Shown here: positions 19,981 to 28,077 of the stretch, in pieces | Layout of the letters: the number at the start of each line of letters is the position of its first letter | How positions within the stretch are numbered: the first letter of the stretch is position 1 | DNA from: Candidatus Thalassolituus haligoni | Lineage (GTDB): Bacteria > Pseudomonadota > Gammaproteobacteria > Pseudomonadales > Oceanobacteraceae | Assembly (NCBI RefSeq): GCF_041222825.1 | Contig: NZ_CP139482.1 | Span: forward strand, 2,821,001-2,885,000 | Length of the DNA stretch: 64,000 bases | Reading direction: 5' to 3' | Made by a program: the position numbers and the translations under genes | Notes under the pieces: generated by a model | Database searches by the model: none | Told to the model about the DNA's origin: nothing | Seen by the model: only the letters and a program-made list of their open reading frames with translations

Positions 19981-20820
19981 ATGAGCGTTATCCTTGACAT
20001 CAGCCGCGTTGGTATCGAATTTCCAACCGCAAAAGGCTCATTCCGCGCCCTGATCGACGTGGATCTGAAAATCAAGCAGGGTGAATACATCTCCCTGATT
20101 GGTCACTCGGGCTGCGGCAAATCCACCGTACTGAATATCGTTGCGGGCTTGCTGCAAGCCACTGAAGGCGGCGTGATGCTGCACGGCCGTGAAGTCAACT
20201 AACCCGGCCCTGAACGTGCTGTTGTGTTCCAGAACCACTCTCTGTTGCCGTGGCTGACTGCTTATCAAAACGTTGAGCTGGCCGTCAAAACCGTCTTCAA
20301 GGGGAAAAAATCCAAAGCCGAGATGCGTGCCTGGATTGAACACAACCTTGAACTGGTGCACATGACCCACGCCATGCACAAACGCCCGGACGAAATTTCT
20401 GGTGGTATGAAGCAGCGGGTCGGTATTGCCCGTGCGCTGGCGATGGAACCAGACATTTTACTGATGGACGAGCCGTTCGGGGCGCTGGACGCCCTGACCC
20501 GTGCCCACCTGCAGGATTCCCTGATGGACATTCAGAAGGAACTGAATAACACCATCATCATGATCACCCACGACGTCGACGAGGCCGTTTTACTGTCGGA
20601 TCGGATCGTGATGATGACCAATGGCCCATCGGCGACCATTGGCGAAATTCTGGAAATCGACCTAGAACGGCCACGTAACCGTCTGGAACTGGCCGATGAC
20701 CCCCGTTATAACCACCTGAGACATCAGGTGCTGCAATTCCTGTACGAAAAACAAAAGAAGGTTGAAGACATCAGCCCGGCAAAGAAGAGCAAACCCGACG
20801 CTAACGAAAAAGTAGCGTAA
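19981..20820 (+). pseudogene. Nitrate ABC transporter ATPase (NrtC/NrtD type) interrupted by an in-frame TAA
   Basis: Reading one frame from the ATG at 19981 gives a full-length 280-codon ATPase except for codon 74, TAA at 20200-20202. The part before it (73 residues) has Walker A GHSGCGKST; the part after, PGPERAVVFQNHSLLPWL onward, has the signature SGGMKQRVGIARAL, Walker B LLMDEPFGALDALTR and the switch histidine. Related proteins usually have Glu, Gln or Ala at the interrupted position, so GAA or CAA to TAA is a single change. The 3' part alone lacks Walker A and cannot bind ATP normally. Either nitrate ABC transport is lost, the stop is read through, or this is a sequencing error. No other damage is seen. 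Confidence 0.88.
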
Positions 20821-20842
20821 CACCCTATTTAATATCACAAAC

Positions 20843-20867
20843 AAGGGGCGCAACCTCCGCCCCCTTT
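20843..20867 (+). terminator. Terminator after the nitrate ATPase gene
   Basis: AAGGGGCG and CGCCCCCTTT form a hairpin around CAACCTC, followed by a short T-run. It separates the nrt genes from the porin. Confidence 0.5.
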
Positions 20868-20943
20868 CTGGTGTTCACCAACACCGGACGGGGATCGGCT
20901 GGTCTGCAAAAAGCCTCCGGACGTCTATGAAGGAGAACGTTCC

Positions 20944-22077
20944 ATGTACTATAAGTCTTTACTCGCCGTTGCTATTACTCTGGCTGCCACTCAATCCGGC
21001 ATCGCCCAGGCATCCGTTGCCGAAGCCCTTGAAGACGGCAAAATGCTGGCGGATTTCCGTCTGCGTTATGAAACCAATGATACCGACGGCGGTACCAAAG
21101 CAGCCGAAGCCATTACTCTGCGCTCACGCCTTGGTTATGAAAGCGGTGTTTACAATGGCTTCAAGGTGTTGATTGAAAACGAAATGGTGCATGCCTTTCA
21201 GGATGAATACGCCGCGCTGACACCAGGATTTGATCCGGTAGCCGACCCAACCGGTAACGAAATCAACCGTGCCCAGATCAGCTACGCCAAGGACGACTTC
21301 GCGGCCGTTGTTGGTCGTCAGCGTATCATTCTGGATAACGCTCGTTTTGTGGGTAACGTTGGCTGGCGCCAGAATGAACAAACCTACGATGCCGTCAAAC
21401 TGGATTACAAAACCGGTGATCTATCCCTGACCTACGCTTACCTTGATCAAGTCAACGGTATCCTGTTTCAGGAAGTAGACGTTACTGACCACCTGCTGAA
21501 CGTTTCCTACAAGGTATCTGACGCGGTGAAACTGACCGGTTTCGGTTACTTCCTCAAGAACGATGATACCGATGCCAAAGACGACACCATCGGTGCCAGC
21601 ATCAACGGCAAGGCCAGCAGCATCATGTACTCTGCTACCTACGCATCCCAGTCTACAGACAATAACGATGCCACCTACATGGCGCTGGAACTGGGTACCG
21701 CAATCTCGGCTGCCAAAGTCTTTGTGGGTCATGAAATACTCGGCAGCGACGATGGTGCCTACGGTTTCCAAACTTCATTAGCGACCAAGCACGCCTTTAA
21801 CGGCTGGGCCGACAAGTTCTTGTCAACGCCTGCCTCTGGTCTGACCGATACCTATCTGAAAGCCGTTGGTATGTTCAAGGGCTACAAATTGCTGGGTATG
21901 TACCATGAGTTTGGTGCCGATGACGGCGGCGCCGATTTGGGCTCTGAACTCGACCTGCTGGTTGCCAAAAAAGTGGGCAAAACCACCACCGTCGGCATCA
22001 AGTCTGCGATGTATAGCAAAGGCGACACCGGTGCAGATACTGACAAACTGTGGATCTGGGCCGAAACCAAGTTCTGA
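20944..22077 (+). CDS. Outer membrane porin, alginate-export-like beta barrel
   Basis: Predicted outer-membrane channel, 377 residues. Residues 1-23 form a signal peptide (MYYKSLLAVAITLAATQSGIAQA). The rest is rich in alternating polar/aromatic beta strands and ends with the terminal phenylalanine (WAETKF) typical of barrel proteins. ADFRLRYETND and GRQRIILDNARFVGN resemble the alginate-export barrel family (PF13372-like). GAAGGAGAACG precedes the ATG. Its place in the nitrate cluster suggests a nitrate or nitrite channel, which is inference. Confidence 0.75.
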   Translation: MYYKSLLAVAITLAATQSGIAQASVAEALEDGKMLADFRLRYETNDTDGGTKAAEAITLRSRLGYESGVYNGFKVLIENEMVHAFQDEYAALTPGFDPVADPTGNEINRAQISYAKDDFAAVVGRQRIILDNARFVGNVGWRQNEQTYDAVKLDYKTGDLSLTYAYLDQVNGILFQEVDVTDHLLNVSYKVSDAVKLTGFGYFLKNDDTDAKDDTIGASINGKASSIMYSATYASQSTDNNDATYMALELGTAISAAKVFVGHEILGSDDGAYGFQTSLATKHAFNGWADKFLSTPASGLTDTYLKAVGMFKGYKLLGMYHEFGADDGGADLGSELDLLVAKKVGKTTTVGIKSAMYSKGDTGADTDKLWIWAETKF

Positions 22078-22162
22078 TCACAGCTCATAACCTGCACCAA
22101 TTCTTGGCTGCACACGAATAAAAATAACAAAGTGCAGCACAGGTCAGCAGGGCGGAGTAAAG

Positions 22163-22221
22163 CAGCCGCTCGATTTATCGAGCGGCTGGGAGTTTCCCCA
22201 CAATACTTGTGGAGAAACTCC
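22163..22221. terminator. Two strong hairpins between the convergent porin and kinase genes
   Basis: The first is CAGCCGCTCGAT-TT-ATCGAGCGGCTG (22163-22188). The second, at 22189-22221, pairs GGAGTTTC with GAAACTCC and CCAC with GTGG around AATACTT. Neither has a long T-run, but together they should separate the two transcripts. Confidence 0.55.
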
Positions 22222-22230
22222 ATTCTAGCG

Positions 22231-23997
22231 TTACAGGCTCCCCGATCGAAACCACCACCACTGCAATAACAGCAATAGCACCAGCACACCGGTACTGACC
22301 TGCCAGAAGGATGTTGGCGCCCTTTCTATGAGCGGTTTGCGTTCATGACCCCGCAACAACTGCTCATTCGGTTTGTATAAATCGGCTTCAAATTCTGAAA
22401 AGCTGCCATAACGTTGGCTGGCCACCGGATGACAGGCTTTTTTCAAAGCCAGATCCAGCCATAGCGGTAAATCCGGACGATGCTCTCGCAAGGAAGAATA
22501 ATGCCAGTCGGTCGCCGATTTGGCGCCACGTCGATGCAGTAACGGGATGTTATAAGGCAACTCGCCAGACAGCATCTGATACAAGGTTACCGCCAATGAA
22601 TACTGATCACTGGCCGTTGTCGCCAGGCCATCAAGCCAGTATTCCGGGGCCATGTATTGAATATCCCCTTCCGGTCGTTGCTCAATCACACCAGAGTTCA
22701 GCTCCGTCAGACCTTTTACCGCAACTGCGCCATAATCGATGATTTTGATCTGCTCATCCGGCTGCACCAGAATATTTTCCGGCTTGATATCCCGATGCAC
22801 CATGCCCCGCCGTTGCAACGCCCTTAAACCGGCAATCACGGGTTTGATCATGTTTCTTGCCGTGGCCAGATCCATCGCCGGGTGATCATAACTCCATTGC
22901 CGCAAGTCGACGCCCTCGAGCCATTCCGATACCAGGTAAACAAACTGGCTGTTCTCTTGCTGCGGCAGCATTTTCATCAGATTGGGATGATCGAGACGAC
23001 AGCCAACCCATTGTTCACGGGCAAAGGATTCCAAGTATTGGTCATCATCTTCGAAGTTGATCGATGGAGCCTTGAGTACAAACAAATCTGCCGTAAAACG
23101 ATCCCGAACCTGGTAAACGTGACTGCGGCTGTTGGCGTGTAATACCTTCAGTACTTCGTAACGATCCAGTTTCTGACCGGGTTCCAATACGGGAGGAATA
23201 ACACGGGAACCGACTTCTCGGGTCAATTCGCCCAGTTCTTTTCGCGGCAGGCTGACAATCTGCACCACAACACAGGTAAGGTTATCTTCGCTCTTGTTCG
23301 CCAGCGCTTGTTGTATCAGCCGCTGACACGCTTGCTCCAGTTGATATTGACTGGCCTCTGGTGGCAAAGCGGCAATCCAGTCACGTAATGCTTCGGTTGG
23401 CAAATGCCCATGGACACCATCCGAGGTGAGCAGCAACACATCACCCGCCTTCAGTTCTCGCTGCAAATAGTCCACTTCGAGGTGACTATCCATACCCAGC
23501 GCTCGGGACAAATAGCGTCCTCCTTGCTGCACATGATCCCGAGTAACCTGCTCCAGGGAACCATCAGAGTAATGGTACAAACGACTGTCACCGACATGAA
23601 AAACATGTGCCGTTGATGACTTGACGATCACCCCGCTGAAGGTAGTCACCAGACCGTTATGGCGAGCCGATGCTTGCTGGCCATGATGGAACAGCCAGGC
23701 ATTTAACGATGACATCACCTTGCTGACCGCACTTTTGACATCCCAACTTTCCGGTGTGCTGTAATAGTCCTGCAAAAAATGCGTCACACTGGTCACGCTG
23801 GCCTGCTGGGCATTGTCACTGCTGCTGACCCCATCGGCCAGGCAAATACCCACGCCCTTGTAACGGGTGACCGGCAAATCTGCCTGCCAGGCAGCAAAGG
23901 CATCCTGATTCTGCGGTTTGACGCCCTTGTCGGAACAACCACCAATACGCAAATCCAGCCGGTCAGATGGCGTTATCGCCGGTGTACTTGTCGGCAT
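22231..23997 (-). CDS. Fused PP2C phosphatase and Ser/Thr protein kinase, membrane-anchored
   Basis: 588-residue protein. Residues about 15-250 are a PP2C-type phosphatase (GGCSDKGVKPQNQDAF, LADGVSSSD, LLTSDGVHGHL, SEDNLTCVVV). About 270-535 are a Hanks-type kinase with HRDIKPEN near 400 and DYG in place of DFG near 420, plus the APE motif. A C-terminal membrane helix (near 562-580) anchors it. Such fusions occur in nitrate assimilation clusters of pseudomonads next to nirB and a nitrate transporter; the targets are not known. It lies downstream of narK on the same strand behind two terminators. The GAGAGGTGG site supports the ATG. Confidence 0.9.
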   Translation of the reverse strand: MPTSTPAITPSDRLDLRIGGCSDKGVKPQNQDAFAAWQADLPVTRYKGVGICLADGVSSSDNAQQASVTSVTHFLQDYYSTPESWDVKSAVSKVMSSLNAWLFHHGQQASARHNGLVTTFSGVIVKSSTAHVFHVGDSRLYHYSDGSLEQVTRDHVQQGGRYLSRALGMDSHLEVDYLQRELKAGDVLLLTSDGVHGHLPTEALRDWIAALPPEASQYQLEQACQRLIQQALANKSEDNLTCVVVQIVSLPRKELGELTREVGSRVIPPVLEPGQKLDRYEVLKVLHANSRSHVYQVRDRFTADLFVLKAPSINFEDDDQYLESFAREQWVGCRLDHPNLMKMLPQQENSQFVYLVSEWLEGVDLRQWSYDHPAMDLATARNMIKPVIAGLRALQRRGMVHRDIKPENILVQPDEQIKIIDYGAVAVKGLTELNSGVIEQRPEGDIQYMAPEYWLDGLATTASDQYSLAVTLYQMLSGELPYNIPLLHRRGAKSATDWHYSSLREHRPDLPLWLDLALKKACHPVASQRYGSFSEFEADLYKPNEQLLRGHERKPLIERAPTSFWQVSTGVLVLLLLLQWWWFRSGSL

Positions 23998-24033
23998 CTA
24001 CCACCTCTCATCTGCTAAATACATTGGAAAACC

Positions 24034-24065
24034 AATAAAAAAGCACCCGGTAAACCGGGTGCTTT
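24034..24065 (-). terminator. Terminator 37 bases before the kinase gene
   Basis: On the minus strand AAGCACCCGG pairs with CCGGGTGCTT around a four-base loop, followed by TTTTATT. It is an excellent intrinsic terminator in the narK to kinase interval. Confidence 0.85.
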
Positions 24066-24072
24066 CAGGATA

Positions 24073-24140
24073 ATAAAAAAGGGGGCTAACTGCTTCCGTC
24101 ATCAGAAGGGGAGTTGAAGACGACAGAATAACAAGCCCCC
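24073..24140 (-). terminator. Second terminator-like structure after narK
   Basis: On the minus strand GGGGGCT (24140-24134 region) pairs with AGCCCCC, followed at once by TTTTTTATT. The long loop can form an inner stem (GTCGTC with GATGAC). With the hairpin at 24034-24065 it makes a double barrier before the kinase gene. Confidence 0.6.
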
Positions 24141-24157
24141 AAAATCGAATGCCAGAA

Positions 24158-25624
24158 TCAATTCACACTGATCATTTCAACCGTGCCATCTTCGTTCACT
24201 TCTGTCATATGGCCTTTGGGTTCTTTCATCGCTAACAGTGCGATAAAACCAATCACTGCAGTACCTGCGATAACCAAGAAGAAGGTCGAGTATTCAACCA
24301 GAGACAATACCGTCAGATAGGTAACCGCACCGACGTTGCCATACGCACCGGTCATACCGGCAATCTGACCGGTCAAACGGCGTTTGATCAGTGGCACCAC
24401 AGCAAATACCGCCCCTTCACCCGACTGCACAAAGAAAGAGCACACCATCGCAGCCACCACTGCCAGCCATACTGGCCACTCGCTATCCACCATACCCATC
24501 ACCAGATAACCCACCGCCAGACCAGCAGTCAGAATCAGCAGTGTTGGCTTGCGTCCGAACTTGTCTGACAACCAGCCGCCACCAGGGCGCGACATCAGGT
24601 TCATAAAGGCATAGGCAGACGCCACCATACCCGCCACCACAGGAGACAGGTCAAAGGTTTCAGCAAAGAACAAAGGCAACATGGACACGACAGCCAGTTC
24701 GGAACCAAAGGTCGCGAAGTAAAGAATGTTAAGTACTGCCACCTGCTTGAACTCGTAGCGGTGCAGTTCAGGCACTTCTTCAGTAAACACGGTTTTGTTC
24801 ACTTTCCAGACGTGTGATACTTCATATATATACAGTAGAACCAGGCCGACATAGCACAACAGCACCGTGGTTTCTGACAGCATGCTCACACCGGCTGGCG
24901 ACAGCTTCCAGGCCAGTAAAGCCATCGCGGCATACATTGGAATTTTCATAATCAGCAACAAAAAGAAATCGCCCTTGCTGGTGACTTCCATTGCTCCCAT
25001 ATGCTTGGGCTTGAAATAGGTAGAGCCTTTAGGGGTATCCGTAACGTTTTGGTAATAGACAAAACTGAACAGCAAGCTCATCAGGCCAGTCAGGCCAATC
25101 GCATAACGCCAGCCATCGTCACCACCAAACCACAAGGCGATCACCGGTAAACAAAAGGCAGCAGCAGCAGAACCGAAGTTACCCCAACCACCATAAATAC
25201 CTTCTGCCGTACCCAATTCATTAGCCGGGAACCACTCACTGACGATACGAATACCAATAACAAAACCGGCACCGATAAAGCCCATCAAAAAACGGGCAAT
25301 GGCCGCCTGGGCAAAATCATCCGCCATGGCGAACATAAAGCAGGGAATCGAACAGACCGCGAGCAAGGCCGAATATACAATACGAGGACCAAAACGATCG
25401 GTCAGCATACCGATAATAACCCGTGCCGGAATGGTCAGTGCCACGTTAAGAATCAATAACGTCTTGATTTCAGATGGCTGCAAACCCAGGCTGGCCGCCA
25501 TAGCCTGCAACATGGGGGCATGGTTAAACCACACCAGAAAAGTGATGAAAAATGCCATCCAGCTGAGATGGAGGACTTTCATCTTGCCGGTAAACGACAC
25601 CAGATTAAAACGTTCAGCGCTCAT
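24158..25624 (-). CDS. narK: Nitrate/nitrite MFS transporter NarK/NasA type
   Basis: Major facilitator protein of the nitrate-nitrite porter family, 488 residues and about 12 membrane spans. Both nitrate signature loops are present: GGWGNFGSAAAAF near 141 and GAYGNVGAVTYL near 418. The MFS motif LTDRFGPR follows span 2 and WLSDKFGRKP span 8. It should import nitrate across the inner membrane and is intact, unlike the ABC system upstream. It is divergent from the NirB-like gene and has a sigma-54-like promoter about 300 bases upstream. Confidence 0.94.
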   Translation of the reverse strand: MSAERFNLVSFTGKMKVLHLSWMAFFITFLVWFNHAPMLQAMAASLGLQPSEIKTLLILNVALTIPARVIIGMLTDRFGPRIVYSALLAVCSIPCFMFAMADDFAQAAIARFLMGFIGAGFVIGIRIVSEWFPANELGTAEGIYGGWGNFGSAAAAFCLPVIALWFGGDDGWRYAIGLTGLMSLLFSFVYYQNVTDTPKGSTYFKPKHMGAMEVTSKGDFFLLLIMKIPMYAAMALLAWKLSPAGVSMLSETTVLLCYVGLVLLYIYEVSHVWKVNKTVFTEEVPELHRYEFKQVAVLNILYFATFGSELAVVSMLPLFFAETFDLSPVVAGMVASAYAFMNLMSRPGGGWLSDKFGRKPTLLILTAGLAVGYLVMGMVDSEWPVWLAVVAAMVCSFFVQSGEGAVFAVVPLIKRRLTGQIAGMTGAYGNVGAVTYLTVLSLVEYSTFFLVIAGTAVIGFIALLAMKEPKGHMTEVNEDGTVEMISVN

Positions 25625-26258
25625 AACATGCTCTCTGATTCATAGTAAATACAGTCGCTCACGCTCCCCCCACCCGGTTTTAACCAGGATAACCAGGGAT
25701 ATACAACGAATTCAAAAAGACATGGATACAAGCAGAGGGGTTGTGGCGCAAAATATGCGAAAGAACAGGTACAAGATGTACCAATACTGCAGCAACGGCA
25801 ACGACACATCAGGCGATCAATACGCCAAGCTGTCGATTAACTCTCTGACCAGATTTTTTGAATGCGCCGTTGCGTGAGTGCCAGGCAGCAACACTGCTAC
25901 CTGACGGATGGCAAAGTTAAAGCAGAAATAGTGCCAACTATTAAAGCTGGTTAAAATAATTAGGTTCGATTTCGGTGCAAGAATCAACAAAAGGCCCAAT
26001 AAATGGGCATTGCCTCATCAATTTGGCGGCACCTGCGTCTCGTTTCCTGGTGACAAAACGGCGTAAACCGCCCCCGACACCGTGAAATCATCAACCCATA
26101 TCGCACCAAATTCAGGCAAAAAACAAACCAACAGTTCCAATAGTGTGCAAAAAGAAACAGGGTTACAACCCAGAAGCAAACGCCTGTTTTCCGCTGTCTG
26201 GCAGTACAAATCAGACATCCACAGGCCGATGGATCCGTCATTCCGTCATTACAGACGC
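25625..26258. other. Long divergent regulatory region, narK / NirB-like gene
   Basis: No gene is supported. On the minus strand the narK leader (about 285 bases) holds a strong hairpin at 25882-25903 and another at 25764-25779 (GGTACA/TGTACC), but no clear A1/G4 hexaloop and no terminator were found close to narK. A minus-strand hairpin GCCCA-TTTAT-TGGGC followed by CTTTT lies at 25988-26010. A degenerate NtrC-like site, GTTCCAATAGTGTGC, lies at 26134-26148. Confidence 0.4.
25921..25937 (-). promoter_or_regulatory. Sigma-54 promoter of narK
   Basis: On the minus strand TTGGCACTATTTCTGCT has the conserved GG-N10-GC spacing and a full TTGGCAC -24 box. The predicted transcript starts near 25910, leaving a 285-base leader. 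Confidence 0.65.
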
Positions 26259-26275
26259 ATGGCATGAAACCTGCT
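26259..26275 (+). promoter_or_regulatory. Sigma-54 promoter of the NirB-like gene
   Basis: ATGGCATGAAACCTGCT has GG-N10-GC spacing with good matches at both boxes. The transcript would start near 26286, just upstream of the leader hairpins and terminator. Confidence 0.6.
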
Positions 26276-26313
26276 TGATGATTACTACGTCGACGCCGCA
26301 GGTAACACCTGGC

Positions 26314-26329
26314 TGATCAAAGTGGATCA
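26314..26329 (+). promoter_or_regulatory. ANTAR (NasT) target hairpin in the NirB-like gene leader
   Basis: TGATC-AAAGTG-GATCA: a 5-bp stem closing a hexaloop with A at position 1 and G at position 4. A small hairpin CAGGT-AAC-ACCTG lies just upstream. A terminator follows 41 bases later. Confidence 0.55.
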
Positions 26330-26370
26330 CGGCCACCAAGTACTCCATCGACACACACATTCCCGATAGC

Positions 26371-26408
26371 AAAGGCGCTCCCAGGTTGACTGGTGAGCGC
26401 CTTTTTTT
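26371..26408 (+). terminator. Leader terminator before the NirB-like gene
   Basis: AAAGGCGCTC pairs with GAGCGCCTTT, with inner CCAG/CTGG around GTTGA, ending in seven T. It ends only 17 bases before the ATG at 26425, so it must be bypassed for expression. No ordinary ribosome binding site lies between the T-run and the ATG. Confidence 0.85.
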
Positions 26409-26424
26409 ATGCGAAAAAAATGAT

Positions 26425-27732
26425 ATGAACAGCAACAGTCTAGTCGTCATTGGTAACGGTATGGCCTCCAACCGGGTACTGGAAGAACTGGGTAAAGACC
26501 ATCCATTCGATGCCATTCATGTACTGAGTGACGAGCATCTTTCCCATTACAACCGCATTATGCTGTCACCACTATTGGCCGACGAAACCACACTGGATGC
26601 GATTACCCCACACGATGCCGACTGGTATCAACAGCGCCGCATTACAGTGCACCTGAATACCTCGGTGGCTCGCATCGATACCCGACAAAAAATCGTCGTG
26701 GCAGGCAATAACGAGCCGTTCAGCTACCACGCTTTGTTGATCGCCACTGGCTCCCGCTCCGCCATCCCTGCCATGCCGGGTACCGATAATGGCACCTTGC
26801 CAGACAACGTACTGGGGTTTCGTACCATGTCCGATGTCGATGCCATGCTGGCGGCACTGCCGACCCTCAAGCACGCCACCGTGATTGGTGCCGGACTGCT
26901 CGGAGTTGAAGCGGCTGTCGGCCTCAAAGCCCAGGGAGTAGATGTCACGCTGATGCACCGCAACCCGATCTTGATGAACCGTCAGCTGGATGCCACCGCT
27001 TCCGGTATTTTGCAACGCGAGCTGGAACAACGCGGTATCGACGTCCGCACCGGTGTATCACCACAAGGATTGAACCTGACGGGCAACAGCGCCACAGCCG
27101 TTCAATACCGCTTGCGCGGCGAACCAGCAGAAGCAGCAGTTAAAACCCTGAACACCGACCTGGTGGTCTTTGCCACCGGTATTCTTCCTAACCGCGAACT
27201 CGCCAGTGCTGCGGGTATAGAAACCCAGCGCGGGATCTGCGTTAACGAACGTATGGAAGCTTCGGCAGAGGATGTCTACTCACTGGGAGAATGCTGCGAA
27301 TTTGAAGGATTGACATACGGCCTGGTTGCCCCGATCTGGGAGCAGGCCAAAGTAGTGGCTGCGGGTCTCTTGTCCATCAATGACCCATCAAGAAAAAGCC
27401 AGTTATCAGGCTATGCCGAACAGGAACATCTGACCAAACTCAAGGTGTCCGGCGTCGATATTCACAGCATGGGACAATTTGAACCGTCCGATAACGACCA
27501 GATTATCCAGCTTCAGGATCTGAAATCCGGGATCTATAAAAAACTGGTTATTCGTGAGCAACAGGTTGTCGGGGTACTGTGTGTGGGTGACGTACTGGAC
27601 TCCAGCTGGTACTTCGACCTGCTCAGTCATAATGCTGACATCAGCGCCATTCGCACCAATCTGATTTTTGGCAAAGGTTATTGTGAAGACGACACCAGTA
27701 AAGCAGGAACCCAAGAAGACAACGCTGCCTGA
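26425..27732 (+). CDS. NirB-like FAD/NAD(P)H oxidoreductase of nitrate/nitrite assimilation
   Basis: 435 residues from the ATG at 26425; an upstream in-frame TTG lies within the terminator. It resembles the N-terminal flavoprotein half of nitrite reductase NirB and the NasC/NasB electron-transfer subunits. The FAD motif VIGNGMASNRVLEEL is at the start and the second dinucleotide motif VIGAGLLGVEAA near 165. The sirohaem and 4Fe-4S domains of full NirB are absent. The likely role is to deliver NAD(P)H electrons to assimilatory nitrate or nitrite reductase, but no such partner gene is in the window. A 4-codon frame (26409-26423) lies just before the start. Expression should need both sigma-54 and NasT. 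Confidence 0.85.
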   Translation: MNSNSLVVIGNGMASNRVLEELGKDHPFDAIHVLSDEHLSHYNRIMLSPLLADETTLDAITPHDADWYQQRRITVHLNTSVARIDTRQKIVVAGNNEPFSYHALLIATGSRSAIPAMPGTDNGTLPDNVLGFRTMSDVDAMLAALPTLKHATVIGAGLLGVEAAVGLKAQGVDVTLMHRNPILMNRQLDATASGILQRELEQRGIDVRTGVSPQGLNLTGNSATAVQYRLRGEPAEAAVKTLNTDLVVFATGILPNRELASAAGIETQRGICVNERMEASAEDVYSLGECCEFEGLTYGLVAPIWEQAKVVAAGLLSINDPSRKSQLSGYAEQEHLTKLKVSGVDIHSMGQFEPSDNDQIIQLQDLKSGIYKKLVIREQQVVGVLCVGDVLDSSWYFDLLSHNADISAIRTNLIFGKGYCEDDTSKAGTQEDNAA

Positions 27733-27765
27733 TATAGCTGAGGTGCGACAGGATGACAGCGGAGA

Positions 27766-27802
27766 AGCAAGATACCAAACAAAAATGTCCTGGTATCTTG
27801 CT
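27766..27802. terminator. Hairpin between convergent NirB-like and Nif11 genes
   Basis: AGCAAGATACCA pairs perfectly over 12 bases with TGGTATCTTGCT around a 13-base loop. No T-run follows on either strand, so it may serve as an mRNA end structure rather than a classic terminator. Confidence 0.45.
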
Positions 27803-27858
27803 GAACACTGAACACCCACCGAAGTAAAATCAGCATGCGGACAGATTTTTTCCGCCTG

Positions 27859-28077
27859 CTAAACCCTGAGCAGTGCCTTAACCAGCCGTTCCGACAGCTG
27901 ATCTTCGGTAAACTGTGGTTCATTGGGTGGGTACAAGGAATCTTCCACCAACTCGAAACCGTTATCCCGAGCCAATGCAAACAGCTCTTTCATCTTCAGG
28001 CACGCTTTCAACTGCGCAGCCAGCTCTGCATCCTGACGTGCTTTTTCCGCGAAGGCTTTAACCACAGCAACAGACAT
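27859..28077 (-). CDS. Nif11-domain small protein
   Basis: 72 residues: a helical Nif11-type domain (VKAFAEKARQDAELAAQLKA, then LFALARDNGFEL). Nif11 domains occur in small proteins of nitrogen-fixation regions and as leader peptides of modified peptide precursors. Here no double-glycine site, Cys/Ser/Thr-rich core or modification enzyme follows, so a precursor role is unlikely. AGGAAG lies 8 bases before the ATG. It faces the NirB-like gene. Function unknown; the setting suggests nitrogen metabolism. Confidence 0.75.
   Translation of the reverse strand: MSVAVVKAFAEKARQDAELAAQLKACLKMKELFALARDNGFELVEDSLYPPNEPQFTEDQLSERLVKALLRV

Noticed and set aside
26269..26370. Protein-like open frame in the NirB-like leader (reads DDYYVDAAGNTWLIKVDHG).
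   Set aside because: It has no start codon with a ribosome site, and the same bases form the leader hairpins. It may be chance or an old gene remnant.
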